A DNA stretch of 43,603 bases from Ruminococcus sp. (GTDB lineage Bacteria; Bacillota; Clostridia; Oscillospirales; Ruminococcaceae), in the NCBI GenBank assembly GCA_017529875.1, contig JAFXNC010000041.1, forward strand, positions 1 to 43,603, in the 5' to 3' direction. Below, in pieces: positions 25,318 through 32,748 of this stretch. The notes under the pieces were generated by a model. The model worked only from the letters and a program-made list of their open reading frames with translations. It did no database searches and was not told the DNA's origin. A program made the position numbers and the translations under genes. The number at the start of each line of letters is the position of its first letter. Within the stretch, counting starts at the first letter, position 1.

Positions 25318-26139
25318 ATGAAAACCGCAGCAAGACCCTTTAAGCCGCTTGCGGCTTTGATATGTGTTATGCTTTTCATGGCTCTCGCTGTGCCCTTCCG
25401 GGCTCATGCAGCCGATGACGGCACCCTGACCCTTGAAGCATCCATCGGCGGCAGGGTCGCCGGCAGCTTCAGCTGGAAGATCTACTGCGTGGGTCAGAGA
25501 AACGCCGACGGCGATCTGGAGCTTTATGAGGCCTATGCCGCCTCGGGGGCAGTGTTCTATGACCTCAGAGACGAGGCAGTGAAGCAGTCCGCAGCCAAGC
25601 TCGACGACTTCGTTATCGGTAACGCCCTTACCCCGGACTATGTTCTCGTCACCCGCGAGGACGACGGCAGGGCAGAGCTTACCTGCGCCCCCGGCATCTA
25701 CTTCATTTCCGGCCTGGACGAGAGCGACGATACCTACATCTACCGCTCCGCTCCCGCACTGGTGGAGGTCATAGCCGGCGAGGAAAGCCTCATCATCCCG
25801 AAAATGGAGGCTCTGGCTCTTCATGAGGACAGCTCCCTCCCCGATGACAGCAGCTCCCGTCCCGACGACGACAGCTCCGCGCCCGGCGGGGACAGCTCCG
25901 GGGATGACAGCTCCTCCACAGGCGGCGACAGTTCTTCTCCCGACGACACCAGCTCCGGCACCGGCAGCGGTGACGGCGGCGACAACGGCGGAGGCAATAA
26001 CAGCGGCGGCGGAAATCCGCCCCTCCCTCAGACAGGACAGCTCTGGTGGCCTGTGCCGGTACTGGGCGCAGCAGGTCTTGTGCTGATAGCTATGGGAGTC
26101 CGCGTCCTGACCAAGAAGGATGGCTCCGATGAAAAATAA
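25318..26139 (+). CDS. LPQTG-anchored minor pilin (probable base pilin)
   Basis: A 273-residue surface protein: signal peptide to about 31 (RAHA), one beta-rich domain of about 140 residues (TLTLEASIGGRVAGSFSWK and on, ending ALVEVIAGEESLIIPKM), a long Asp/Ser/Gly-rich linker (about 175-230), then PPLPQTG at about 234-240, a hydrophobic helix and a short charged tail. Size and architecture fit an ancillary pilin that ends the fibre and is attached to the wall. The motif LPQTGQ differs from the LPETGG of the other two pilins, which may direct it to the second sortase. GAGGAGG is the ribosome binding site. The end overlaps the next gene by 11 bases. Confidence 0.87.
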   Translation: MKTAARPFKPLAALICVMLFMALAVPFRAHAADDGTLTLEASIGGRVAGSFSWKIYCVGQRNADGDLELYEAYAASGAVFYDLRDEAVKQSAAKLDDFVIGNALTPDYVLVTREDDGRAELTCAPGIYFISGLDESDDTYIYRSAPALVEVIAGEESLIIPKMEALALHEDSSLPDDSSSRPDDDSSAPGGDSSGDDSSSTGGDSSSPDDTSSGTGSGDGGDNGGGNNSGGGNPPLPQTGQLWWPVPVLGAAGLVLIAMGVRVLTKKDGSDEK

Positions 26140-26779
26140 ACTCCGCGGTCGTATACTGATCGCAGCGGGGGCATTGCTGCTTATGGCGGCAGTGTCTCTC
26201 GTTTTGTTCAACAGATACCGGGATCATGCGGCAGGGGAGCACGCCTCGGAGACGCTGGTTCAGGTAAAGCAGTACATCGAAAAGCAGCCTCCGGCAGACA
26301 CCTCTCCCGCACAGCCCGGTGATAACGCTCCGGGCGAGGCCTCGCCCGATGAGGCTGAGACAGAGACTCAGGAGCAGCAGGAGCTGACTCCGCTGGAGCT
26401 CGACGGCGAGCAGTACATCGGCATGATCTCCATACCGAAGCTGGGCATAGAGCTGCCTGTGATGCGGGACTGGACGGAGCAGAACATGGCGACAGCCCCC
26501 TGCCGGTATTCCGGGTCGGCGGTGCGCAGGGACATGGTGATCTGCGCCCACAATTACAGCTCCTTTTTCAAGGGCCTCGACACCCTGATGCCCGGGGACG
26601 AGGTGATCTACACTCTGCTGAGCGGGAAGCAATACCGCTATGAGGTAAGCTGGAGCGAGCTCATAAACGGCTGGGACACCCCGCAGATGACCGACGGCTC
26701 CGAAAACTGGGATCTGACCCTGTTCACCTGCACCTGGTCAGGCTGGAGCAGAGTTACCGTGAGATGCAATTTGATCTGA
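26129..26779 (+). CDS. Second sortase (small, class unclear)
   Basis: A 216-residue sortase with an N-terminal membrane helix (9-28), an acidic, proline-rich stalk (about 50-92), then the catalytic domain: YIGMISIPKLGIELPV, His141 (VICAHNYSS), Cys201 (LTLFTCTWSGWSR) and Arg208. There is no C-terminal membrane helix, so it is not a typical class C enzyme; it resembles short class B or D types. I start at ATG 26129, nine bases after GAAGGA; another ATG lies nine bases upstream. As the last gene of the pilus operon, it may anchor the LPQTG base pilin to the wall. Confidence 0.88.
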   Translation: MKNKLRGRILIAAGALLLMAAVSLVLFNRYRDHAAGEHASETLVQVKQYIEKQPPADTSPAQPGDNAPGEASPDEAETETQEQQELTPLELDGEQYIGMISIPKLGIELPVMRDWTEQNMATAPCRYSGSAVRRDMVICAHNYSSFFKGLDTLMPGDEVIYTLLSGKQYRYEVSWSELINGWDTPQMTDGSENWDLTLFTCTWSGWSRVTVRCNLI

Positions 26780-26781
26780 CA

Positions 26782-26820
26782 GATAACAGCCCCCCTGCGC
26801 GGTGCAGAGGGGCTGTTATC
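26782..26820. terminator. Bidirectional terminator at the convergent end of pilus and TraG genes
   Basis: GATAACAGCCCC (26782-26793) pairs with GGGGCTGTTATC (26809-26820), with a further CTGC/GCAG pairing towards the loop. Its right end touches the stop codon of the convergent gene. Confidence 0.82.
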
Positions 26821-28366
26821 ATTTGTCCAGATCCTTGATGAGCTTGTCCACCTCAACGAGCCTGGATATCACGGGGCGCTCGCCCCGGCGGAAGATGCGG
26901 CATTCGCCCACCGGCATATAGAGCACGTCGGCAAGGGGGCAGTCGCAGCGCTCGGCGATGTTCCCGGCGGTGTCGATGTCGCTGCCGCCCAGGTAGATGT
27001 AGGTGTCGCAGTTGGAGATGATGGTCTGTGCGTCGTGACCGTAGCAGCTGCGCAGCTGAGCCTCGGCCTGCAGCATGAGTATCGTGGAGAGGCCTCTCGA
27101 CCTGATGGAGGATATCATCCTGGGGAACTCCTCGATGCGGCAGTTGGTGGCAAAGTCGTCAAGGAAGAACCTCACCGGTATGGGGAGCCTTCCCTCGGGG
27201 CACTCGTCGTCGGCGTAGGAGCAGAGCTCGTTCATGGCCTGGCTGAAAAAGATGTTCACCAGGCTGTCCATGGATCTGTCTGTGTCGCTGACGGTTACGA
27301 ATACCACCGTCTTCTCCTGAGCCACTCTCCTGAAATCAAAGCCTCCGCGGTGCATCATCTGCCTGATCTCCTCGGTGTCCAGCTCGCAGAACTTGGCGGA
27401 GAGGGTAGTCCTGATAGTGTCGTAGGTCTTCTGGGGGGCGGCGTAGGCCTGGCAGAACTTCTCGGCAGCCCAGCTCCTGGGGTTGAGCCTCTTGTGGCGC
27501 TCGAACATCTCCTTGAGCTCGGAGTTCTTGTTGTAGCTGTCGGGGTCGTAGCTCTCGCTTTTCAGCAGCAGGTCAAGGATGCCGTGGAAATCCTTGTCCT
27601 TGGAGCGGGTCTCGATCAGATAACCTATCAGCGATGATATCAGGGTCTCGGTCATCCTGTCCCAGTAGGGGTCGGCGTTGGTGCCCTCGCTTTCCTTGGC
27701 ATCCACTATCACCGCAGCCAGCTTGGTGATGTCGTGGGTATTGCGGATGTAGTCCATGGGGTTGTAGCCGTCGGAGCGTTCCGGATGTACGAAGTCTATC
27801 TGCCGCACCTTGTAGCCCTTGCCCTCGAAGTACCTGCCGTACTGCTTGCAGAGCTGCCCCTTTGGGTCGCATACGAACATACTCCCCACCGCCTCCAGGA
27901 TGTTTGGCGTCACGAAGTGCCGGGTCTTGCCGGTGCCTGCCGCTCCCACCACAAGCACGTTGTTGTTGCGCTTGCTGGCGATGTCGTCTAAGGGGTAGGC
28001 GGCGTCTCGGGCGGCTATTAGCCGCCCTGACCTGAACTCCTCCGCAGCTCTGCCCTGAGCCTCGATATCCGGCTTGTCCTCGGCGGGAGGCTGCCCGAAG
28101 TCATCCGCACCGCTGTCATCGAAGTCCTCCTCCTCATCCTCGTACCACTCGTCCGGGTCCTGATAACAGTCCTCCTCGCTGCTCTTGACGAAGTGCAGCT
28201 GCTCGTCCTTCATCCTGTGCCGGCGCTCCCGGAGGGACTCTGCGGTGCGAGCGTTTTCCGTGATCCTCTCCCGGAGCTTCCTGTTCTCCTCCGAGATCTT
28301 CCTGATCTCGTCGAGCTTTTCCTGAAAAGTCATCTGCCCGAGATCCTTCTTGCTGTTGTTGTCCAT
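26819..28366 (-). CDS. VirD4/TraG-like ATPase without a membrane anchor
   Basis: A 515-residue protein of the type IV coupling protein family. Residues 13-60 form a coiled coil and 64-100 an acidic linker. The RecA-like core begins with Walker A GAAGTGKT (141-148), then FVTPNIL, MFVCDPKGQL, YNPMDYI, Walker B FFLDDFAT (400-407, with the usual DEF replaced by DDF), ILMLQAEAQL, and the C-terminal GECRIFRRGERPV. Conjugative TraG/VirD4 proteins carry N-terminal membrane helices; none is seen here. It starts three bases after the ClpP-like stop, with AAGGAGG inside that gene, so the two are coupled. There is no relaxase, oriT or other secretion gene in the window, so a role outside conjugation is likely. 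Substrate (DNA or protein) is unknown. Confidence 0.88.
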   Translation of the reverse strand: MDNNSKKDLGQMTFQEKLDEIRKISEENRKLRERITENARTAESLRERRHRMKDEQLHFVKSSEEDCYQDPDEWYEDEEEDFDDSGADDFGQPPAEDKPDIEAQGRAAEEFRSGRLIAARDAAYPLDDIASKRNNNVLVVGAAGTGKTRHFVTPNILEAVGSMFVCDPKGQLCKQYGRYFEGKGYKVRQIDFVHPERSDGYNPMDYIRNTHDITKLAAVIVDAKESEGTNADPYWDRMTETLISSLIGYLIETRSKDKDFHGILDLLLKSESYDPDSYNKNSELKEMFERHKRLNPRSWAAEKFCQAYAAPQKTYDTIRTTLSAKFCELDTEEIRQMMHRGGFDFRRVAQEKTVVFVTVSDTDRSMDSLVNIFFSQAMNELCSYADDECPEGRLPIPVRFFLDDFATNCRIEEFPRMISSIRSRGLSTILMLQAEAQLRSCYGHDAQTIISNCDTYIYLGGSDIDTAGNIAERCDCPLADVLYMPVGECRIFRRGERPVISRLVEVDKLIKDLDK

Positions 28367-28369
28367 GGT

Positions 28370-28978
28370 TCATACCTCCTTGAAAATGTCTGTCACGATG
28401 TTGTCGCAGATGCCGAATTCTACGGCCTGCTCGGCGTTCATGTAGTTGTCGAAGGACGTTGCCTTGTTGATCTCCTCGATGCTCTTGCCGGTGTGTCGGG
28501 CGAGGATGCCGTTCATCAGGTCGCGGGTCTCGTTGACCGACTGGGATATCCTGCTTATGCTGGTGGCTGAGCCGCCGATACCGCCGCCCACAAGAACTTC
28601 ATGGATCATGACCTCCCCGTGGGGGATGATGCTGCGGTGACCCTTGGTGCCCGCCGCCAGGAGCGTCGCTGCCATGCTTGCGGCGATGCCCACGCAGACC
28701 GTGTGTACCTCGCAGCCGCAGAGCTGCATGGTGTCGTACATCGACCTGCCCGCCGAGACCTCTCCGCCGTTGGAGAAGATGGGAACGATGATAGGCTCCT
28801 TTGAGCCGCTGAGGAACATAAAGCTCTTGTAGAAGTCCTGCGCGGCCTCGGCGGTGATGCTGCCGAAGATCGGCACGACCCTCTTGGTCAGGAACTCGCT
28901 GTCCAGCGGGATGACCGAGGTGCCTCTCGATCCTTTGTGTACATAGGCGATATTGCTGTTGATGATCTCTGGTTTCAT
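28370..28978 (-). CDS. ClpP-family serine protease, paired with TraG-like ATPase
   Basis: A 202-residue ClpP-fold protease. The FSNGGEVSAG oxyanion segment (68-77), Ser101 in GIAASMAATLL, His126 in MIHEVL and Asp177 in ATSFDNYMNAEQAVEFGICD give a complete catalytic triad. It differs from housekeeping ClpP: the N-terminal part is diverged (GSRGTSVIPLDSEFL) and the glycine-rich loop is GGGIGG. The start follows AAGGAGG. It is the first gene of a two-gene unit with the ATPase and has no ClpX or ClpA partner next to it. Prophage and integrative-element ClpP proteins have similar size, but no phage gene is here. Whether the TraG-like ATPase feeds it is an open question. Confidence 0.9.
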   Translation of the reverse strand: MKPEIINSNIAYVHKGSRGTSVIPLDSEFLTKRVVPIFGSITAEAAQDFYKSFMFLSGSKEPIIVPIFSNGGEVSAGRSMYDTMQLCGCEVHTVCVGIAASMAATLLAAGTKGHRSIIPHGEVMIHEVLVGGGIGGSATSISRISQSVNETRDLMNGILARHTGKSIEEINKATSFDNYMNAEQAVEFGICDNIVTDIFKEV

Positions 28979-29024
28979 GGATCATTCCTCCTTTTCATTT
29001 TGGGTGTTCCTCTGTTGTGATCTT

Positions 29025-29067
29025 ACTATAACACATATTTCGCCCAACCTGGTTTCCTGGCAGGAAA
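29025..29067 (-). promoter_or_regulatory. Promoter and palindrome of the clpP-traG unit
   Basis: On the minus strand an extended -10 box TGTTATAGT (29033-29025) lacks a good -35 hexamer. The perfect palindrome TTTCCTG-G-CAGGAAA (29053-29067) is centred about 42 bases upstream of the predicted start of transcription, the usual place of an activator site. The adjacent macro-HTH protein is the obvious candidate to bind it, but this is inference. Confidence 0.62.
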
Positions 29068-29082
29068 TCCTGTTTTTGAGCA

Positions 29083-29106
29083 TAAAAAAAAGAGCCCGAA
29101 GGCTCC
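29083..29106 (-). terminator. Rho-independent terminator of the macro-HTH gene
   Basis: On the minus strand GAGCC, loop TTCG, GGCTC, then a run of eight Ts, 17 bases after the stop codon. It separates the macro-HTH gene from the clpP-traG promoter. Confidence 0.9.
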
Positions 29107-29122
29107 TTGAATACAGTATATA

Positions 29123-30298
29123 TCATTGATCCTGCTCCTGCTCCGACACGACCGCCAGCTTGTCCGAGGTCATGCCGTTGCCCAGCTCTAACCCCAGAAC
29201 GCACATATCGCTGCGTATGCGCCTGTACAGCGGCGGCTCGTCAAACTGGGAAAGGAATTCCTCCAGCCGGCGCTCGTTCTCGTCGTGCGGGTACCTCATA
29301 TCCTCGTTGCCGTACAGGATGAAGCGTATTCTCTCCGCTCTCGGCAGCCGCAGCCCTATGGCTAAAAGCATCAGCCGCGTCCGGGAGGGAATGTTGCAGC
29401 TGCGGTTCATCAGCTTCGATATGCTGGACTCCGAGATCATAAGATCCTCCGCGAGCTGCTTCTGCGTCCTGTCCTCCGGCTCGTAGGGCCGCCCTGTGTA
29501 TTCCTCCGGGGGCTTGTCTCCCATGAGCCACTTCTTGATGTACCGGGAGAGCTTTTCCAGCACGAAACGCTTTTCAAGCTCCTGCTCAGTCCCCTTGCCG
29601 GCATTGGCGGCAAGATAGGCCTGCTTTTCCGCCCTGATCTCCCGGCTGATGCGCTCCCCCTCCATGACCGCCGCTACCTTTGCCCGGGCGCGTTTTAAGT
29701 GCAGGTTCTGCTCCAGCAGCAGATCCGCCACTTCCTCCTCGGGCAGACCCCTGTGCAGATACTCCCGCCGGATGCCGCCCAGATAGGCCTTGGGGTCTTT
29801 CTCGCTGAGTGCGATCAGCTCGGCGATGCCCGGGTCAAGGATCAGCATTATCTTCATCCTGCGCAGACCCTTAGTCCCTTCGGTAATCGCCTGCTTAGCG
29901 ATGCAGTAGGCCTCGGCAGGGTCGAACCCCAGCATCCCGCTCCCCAGCAGCGGGAAGGCCACCGACTTCACCCCCAGACTGTCAGCCTTGCGCAGACAGG
30001 CCTTGTAGCACTCCCCGAGCAGGGCGGTCTCGTTGTAGCTGTCGGACAGCTCAAAGGGCGTGCAGACGTGCAGCAGCCACTTGAAGGGCAGTCCGTAGCC
30101 CCCGGTGACGATTACCCCGCCATAGTCAAGCTCCCCCTTGCGGCGGCGTTCTTCCAGCAGGCCGCTGTCGGCGCGGTCATAGACCTGCCGTTCCAGTCCC
30201 GCCATTGGCACAGCCTCGGCAGAGGCCGAAAACGCCAGCGCTTCGGCTCTTATATACGGGTCGAAAACATCCCCTGTTATCCTTTCAAAGCAGTCCAC
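29123..30298 (-). CDS. Macro-domain protein fused to a helix-turn-helix domain
   Basis: A 391-residue fusion. Residues of about 3-155 match a macro (ADP-ribose binding) fold: ITGDVFDPYIRAEAL, the VTGGYGLPFKWLLHVCTP strand with the family's histidine, and the phosphate loop SVAFPLLGSGMLGFD. The NAAN-type motif that carries the catalytic asparagine in de-ADP-ribosylating members is replaced by AFSASAEAVP, so binding rather than hydrolysis is likelier. A charged helical linker (about 165-260) leads to an XRE-type HTH at about 277-330 (QKQLAEDLMISESSISKL). A C-terminal region follows. The GTG at 30298 is eight bases from GGAG; another GTG at 30307 lies too close to its site. It is probably a regulator reading an ADP-ribose-like ligand. 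Confidence 0.82.
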   Translation of the reverse strand: MDCFERITGDVFDPYIRAEALAFSASAEAVPMAGLERQVYDRADSGLLEERRRKGELDYGGVIVTGGYGLPFKWLLHVCTPFELSDSYNETALLGECYKACLRKADSLGVKSVAFPLLGSGMLGFDPAEAYCIAKQAITEGTKGLRRMKIMLILDPGIAELIALSEKDPKAYLGGIRREYLHRGLPEEEVADLLLEQNLHLKRARAKVAAVMEGERISREIRAEKQAYLAANAGKGTEQELEKRFVLEKLSRYIKKWLMGDKPPEEYTGRPYEPEDRTQKQLAEDLMISESSISKLMNRSCNIPSRTRLMLLAIGLRLPRAERIRFILYGNEDMRYPHDENERRLEEFLSQFDEPPLYRRIRSDMCVLGLELGNGMTSDKLAVVSEQEQDQ

Positions 30299-30350
30299 TT
30301 GCTCCACTCCCTCTGTTACGGATGACCGTCTTCCGGTCAGAATATGGCTT

Positions 30351-30388
30351 GTTTATACTATTATAAACCAAGCCCCCGGCAATGTCAA
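30351..30388 (-). promoter_or_regulatory. Promoter and overlapping palindrome of the macro-HTH gene
   Basis: On the minus strand TTGACA (30388-30383), 17 bases, TATAAT (30365-30360): full consensus. The inverted repeat GTTTATA-CTAT-TATAAAC (30351-30368) covers the -10 box, a typical repressor site and a candidate for autorepression by the HTH domain. A small hairpin TGACCG/CGGTCA (30323-30339) lies in the leader. Confidence 0.78.
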
Positions 30389-30409
30389 AGCCACAACCCC
30401 GCAAATTAC

Positions 30410-30467
30410 ATTTTTGATACAATATCTTACATTTACGGTATACACAGAAATGAAAACAGTATATAAT
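30410..30467 (+). promoter_or_regulatory. GH5 gene promoter with shared beta-glucan element
   Basis: The -10 box is TATAAT (30462-30467). Exactly 18 bases before it ends the element TATCTTACATTTACGGTATA (30423-30442, plus C30443), related to those at 31750 and 35335. A half-site ATTTTTGATAC (30410-30420) is repeated as ATTTACGGTAT (30431-30441), 21 bases apart. There is no usable -35 hexamer, so activation by a bound protein is likely. Confidence 0.66.
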
Positions 30468-30511
30468 AAATTTAACATCAGACAGTGGATATCTTAAACG
30501 GAGGATATATT

Positions 30512-31537
30512 ATGAGAAAGTTCAACGGATTCATGAGAGGTGTAAATCTCGGCGGCTGGCTCTCCCAGGGCACCTATGACAAGGGCCACCTGGACAGCTT
30601 CATCACCGAGAAGGACATCAAGGTCATCGCGGACTGGGGTCTTGACCACGTCCGTATCCCCATCGACTACAACATCTTCGAGACTGCCGAGGGCGAGCCC
30701 CTGGAGTACGGCTTCGAGTATCTTGAAAAGGCTTATGAGTGGACACGCAAATACGGCCTGAATATGATAATCGACCTGCACAAGACCTTCGGCTATTCCT
30801 TCGAGAAGACCTACGGCGAGGCCGGGTTCTTCGAGTCGGAGCAGCTTCAGGAGAGATTCTACAAGCTCTGGGAGCGCATCGCAGAGCGTTTCGGCGGCAG
30901 ACATGAGAATGTGGCCTTCGAGCTGCTCAACGAGGTCAACGACCCCTCCCTCTCCGACACCTGGAACGGCATCATCCGTCAGGCTATCGCAAGGGTACGC
31001 GCCCTGGCTCCCGACACCTACATACTGGTGGGCGGCTACTGGAACAACTCGGTGGACGCGCTCCACGATCTGGAAAACCCCGCCGACGACAAGATCGTAT
31101 ACAACTTCCACTGCTACGACCCCTTCATGTTCACACATCAGGCGGCCTACTGGGTGGATAATATGCCCGCCGACTACCGTATCGCCTACCCCGGCGACAT
31201 AAACGAGTACCGCAGGACAGTCAAGGAGTACGGCTTCACCCACATCCAGGACTACCTCGACGTTCCCGACACCGGCTTCACCGCCGAGTACTTCATCGGC
31301 AGGTTCGTCAACGCCGCCAAGCTCTGCGAGGAAAGGGGCTGCCCCCTCTACTGCGGCGAGTACGGCGTCATCGAGCACGCCTCCCCCGAGGACACGCTGA
31401 ACTGGTACAAGGACATCAACACCGCCTTCGAGAAGTTCGGCATCGGCAGGAGCGCCTGGAGCTACAAGCAGGTTGACTTCGGCCTCTCCGACGGCAGGCT
31501 GGACAGCGTGCTGGAGGAGCTCATCAAATATCTTTGA
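30512..31537 (+). CDS. GH5-family beta-glucanase, cytoplasmic
   Basis: A 341-residue glycoside hydrolase family 5 (TIM-barrel) enzyme. Visible motifs are VNLGGWLSQG near the start, DHVRIPIDYN (Arg48), IIDLHKTFG, FELLNEVNDP with acid/base Glu141, YNFHCYDPF, and LYCGEYGVIEH with nucleophile Glu283. It has no signal peptide, so it should act on oligosaccharides after uptake rather than on polymer outside. The start follows GGAGG. It stands alone behind a promoter that shares its control element with the next two units and with the GH16 gene. Mixed-linkage or beta-1,3/1,4-gluco-oligosaccharides are the likely substrate from this context; mannan-derived sugars cannot be excluded. Confidence 0.9.
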   Translation: MRKFNGFMRGVNLGGWLSQGTYDKGHLDSFITEKDIKVIADWGLDHVRIPIDYNIFETAEGEPLEYGFEYLEKAYEWTRKYGLNMIIDLHKTFGYSFEKTYGEAGFFESEQLQERFYKLWERIAERFGGRHENVAFELLNEVNDPSLSDTWNGIIRQAIARVRALAPDTYILVGGYWNNSVDALHDLENPADDKIVYNFHCYDPFMFTHQAAYWVDNMPADYRIAYPGDINEYRRTVKEYGFTHIQDYLDVPDTGFTAEYFIGRFVNAAKLCEERGCPLYCGEYGVIEHASPEDTLNWYKDINTAFEKFGIGRSAWSYKQVDFGLSDGRLDSVLEELIKYL

Positions 31538-31737
31538 CCGCAAGTAAAGTTTTCATATTATTCTCCATCCTTAATGCTGGTAAGCCCCGCCGGGACAGCC
31601 GCCCCGGCGGAGGAGCTGCCACGCAAACGGAGAAAAATGATGCTCAGTTTAACATTTATCATAAATGTTTGATATATTTTAGCGGTTTTTGAAAGAAATA
31701 TTAATTAAGTTACATAAAGTTTACTAATTGACCCAAC
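31538..31737. other. Intergenic region after GH5 with hairpin and long palindrome
   Basis: No gene is seen. CCGCCGGG (31587-31594) pairs with CCCGGCGG (31603-31610), a strong hairpin without a T tract that may end the GH5 transcript. AACATTTAT-C-ATAAATGTT (31651-31669) is a perfect palindrome whose halves resemble the ATTTATGATA half-sites of the next promoter. The rest is very A/T-rich. Confidence 0.6.
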
Positions 31738-31794
31738 ATTTATGATACTATTCTTAAATCTATGATATAACAATATTTGAAATTATATTATAAT
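31738..31794 (+). promoter_or_regulatory. Promoter of the secreted protein/binding protein unit with shared element
   Basis: The element ATTCTTAAATCTATGATATA (31750-31769, plus A31770) ends exactly 18 bases before TATAAT (31789-31794). Its half-site ATTTATGATAC at 31738 recurs as ATCTATGATAT at 31758, 20 bases apart. The leader after it contains CAAGGG/CCCTTG (31803-31826) and GTCCG/CGGAC (31833-31853) stem-loops. Confidence 0.72.
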
Positions 31795-31887
31795 ATAACG
31801 TAACAAGGGCAGTTTGGCGAACCCTTGAAATATGTCCGCTGTAAGGAGACGGACGATCTTAATCTTAATCAAATGGAGGAAGAAACT

Positions 31888-32718
31888 ATGAAAATCAGAA
31901 AGCTTTTCGCAGGCATGGCAGCAGCCGTTCTTGCAACCGCAACTCTCGCAGTATCTGCATCCGCAGCCAACATTTTCGATTACTATGATGCAGAAGAGGC
32001 CGCAGCTAACGACGCTAACCTCGGTGCTATGGCATTCTTCATGAGCCAGAAGTGGAACTGGTGTCAGGGCGCATGGTGCCCCCTGGAGGAAGACGGCACT
32101 GTCCACTGCGAGTATGACATCATGCCCGTTAAGGCCGACAAGACCATGAGCGGCGCCGGCACTCTCGGCGACATGGGTCTCATGATCTGCAACGTTCCCG
32201 ACGGCGGATATCCCTATGACATCATCGTTACCAAGTGCGAGTTCATCCCATGCACCGACGACGAGTGCACTCAGTTCGACGAGTCCAAGAAGACCGTATT
32301 CCAGTCTGTACTTGACAAGACCTCCTGGGAAGAAGATTCCGAGGGCGGCATCAGGATCCACATCAGACCTGTTGAGGGTGCTGACGAAGACGGCAACGTT
32401 GTTGTAGCAGCTACTCCCGAAGCAGCCGGCTGGGAAGAGGAAGGCGCATTCTACGGCGGCAAGCTCCTTATCGACATCGACTTCCAGCAGCCCGGCGGCG
32501 CTTCCGGCGAGGAGAGCAAGCCTGACGAGAGCACCGCAGAGCCCGCTACCGACACTGCCAACAAAAACAACGACACCAACAATACCAACACCAACACCAC
32601 CGGCACAACTCCTGCTGCTTCCAACGACAACCAAAAGACCGGTGCTGCTGAGACCGCTGCTCTTGCTCTTGCTGCAGTAGCTGCTGCCGCTGGTATCGTT
32701 GCTAAGAAGAGACATTAA
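31888..32718 (+). CDS. Secreted protein with Ser/Thr/Asn linker and sorting-signal-like C-terminus
   Basis: A 276-residue exported protein. The signal peptide ends after ASA (about residue 25). The mature domain (about 26-205) is beta-rich with several cysteines (WCQGAWC, FIPCTDDECTQ). A Thr/Asn/Asp-rich linker (about 210-245) follows. The end has NQKTGAAE, then an alanine-rich hydrophobic helix and AKKRH. That layout imitates an LPxTG sorting signal with an N-x-K-T-G core and may be used by a different sortase, or it is a simple membrane anchor. I do not recognise the main domain. An AATGGAGG site precedes the ATG. The neighbours suggest a surface glucan-binding role, which is only an inference from position and shared promoter. 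Confidence 0.82.
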   Translation: MKIRKLFAGMAAAVLATATLAVSASAANIFDYYDAEEAAANDANLGAMAFFMSQKWNWCQGAWCPLEEDGTVHCEYDIMPVKADKTMSGAGTLGDMGLMICNVPDGGYPYDIIVTKCEFIPCTDDECTQFDESKKTVFQSVLDKTSWEEDSEGGIRIHIRPVEGADEDGNVVVAATPEAAGWEEEGAFYGGKLLIDIDFQQPGGASGEESKPDESTAEPATDTANKNNDTNNTNTNTTGTTPAASNDNQKTGAAETAALALAAVAAAAGIVAKKRH

Positions 32719-32748
32719 GCTTTTTCGGGAATATTCGGAGGGAAACAA

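Noticed and set aside
26819..28978. Remnant of an integrative conjugative element
   Set aside because: Only the coupling-protein-like gene and a ClpP gene are present. There is no relaxase, VirB4, integrase, att repeat or oriT-like site, and the ATPase lacks membrane helices. An element that has lost everything else cannot be excluded.
30298..30307. GTG at 30307 as the macro-HTH start
   Set aside because: Its AGAGGGA sequence runs straight into the GTG with no spacing. The GTG at 30298 has GGAG eight bases upstream.
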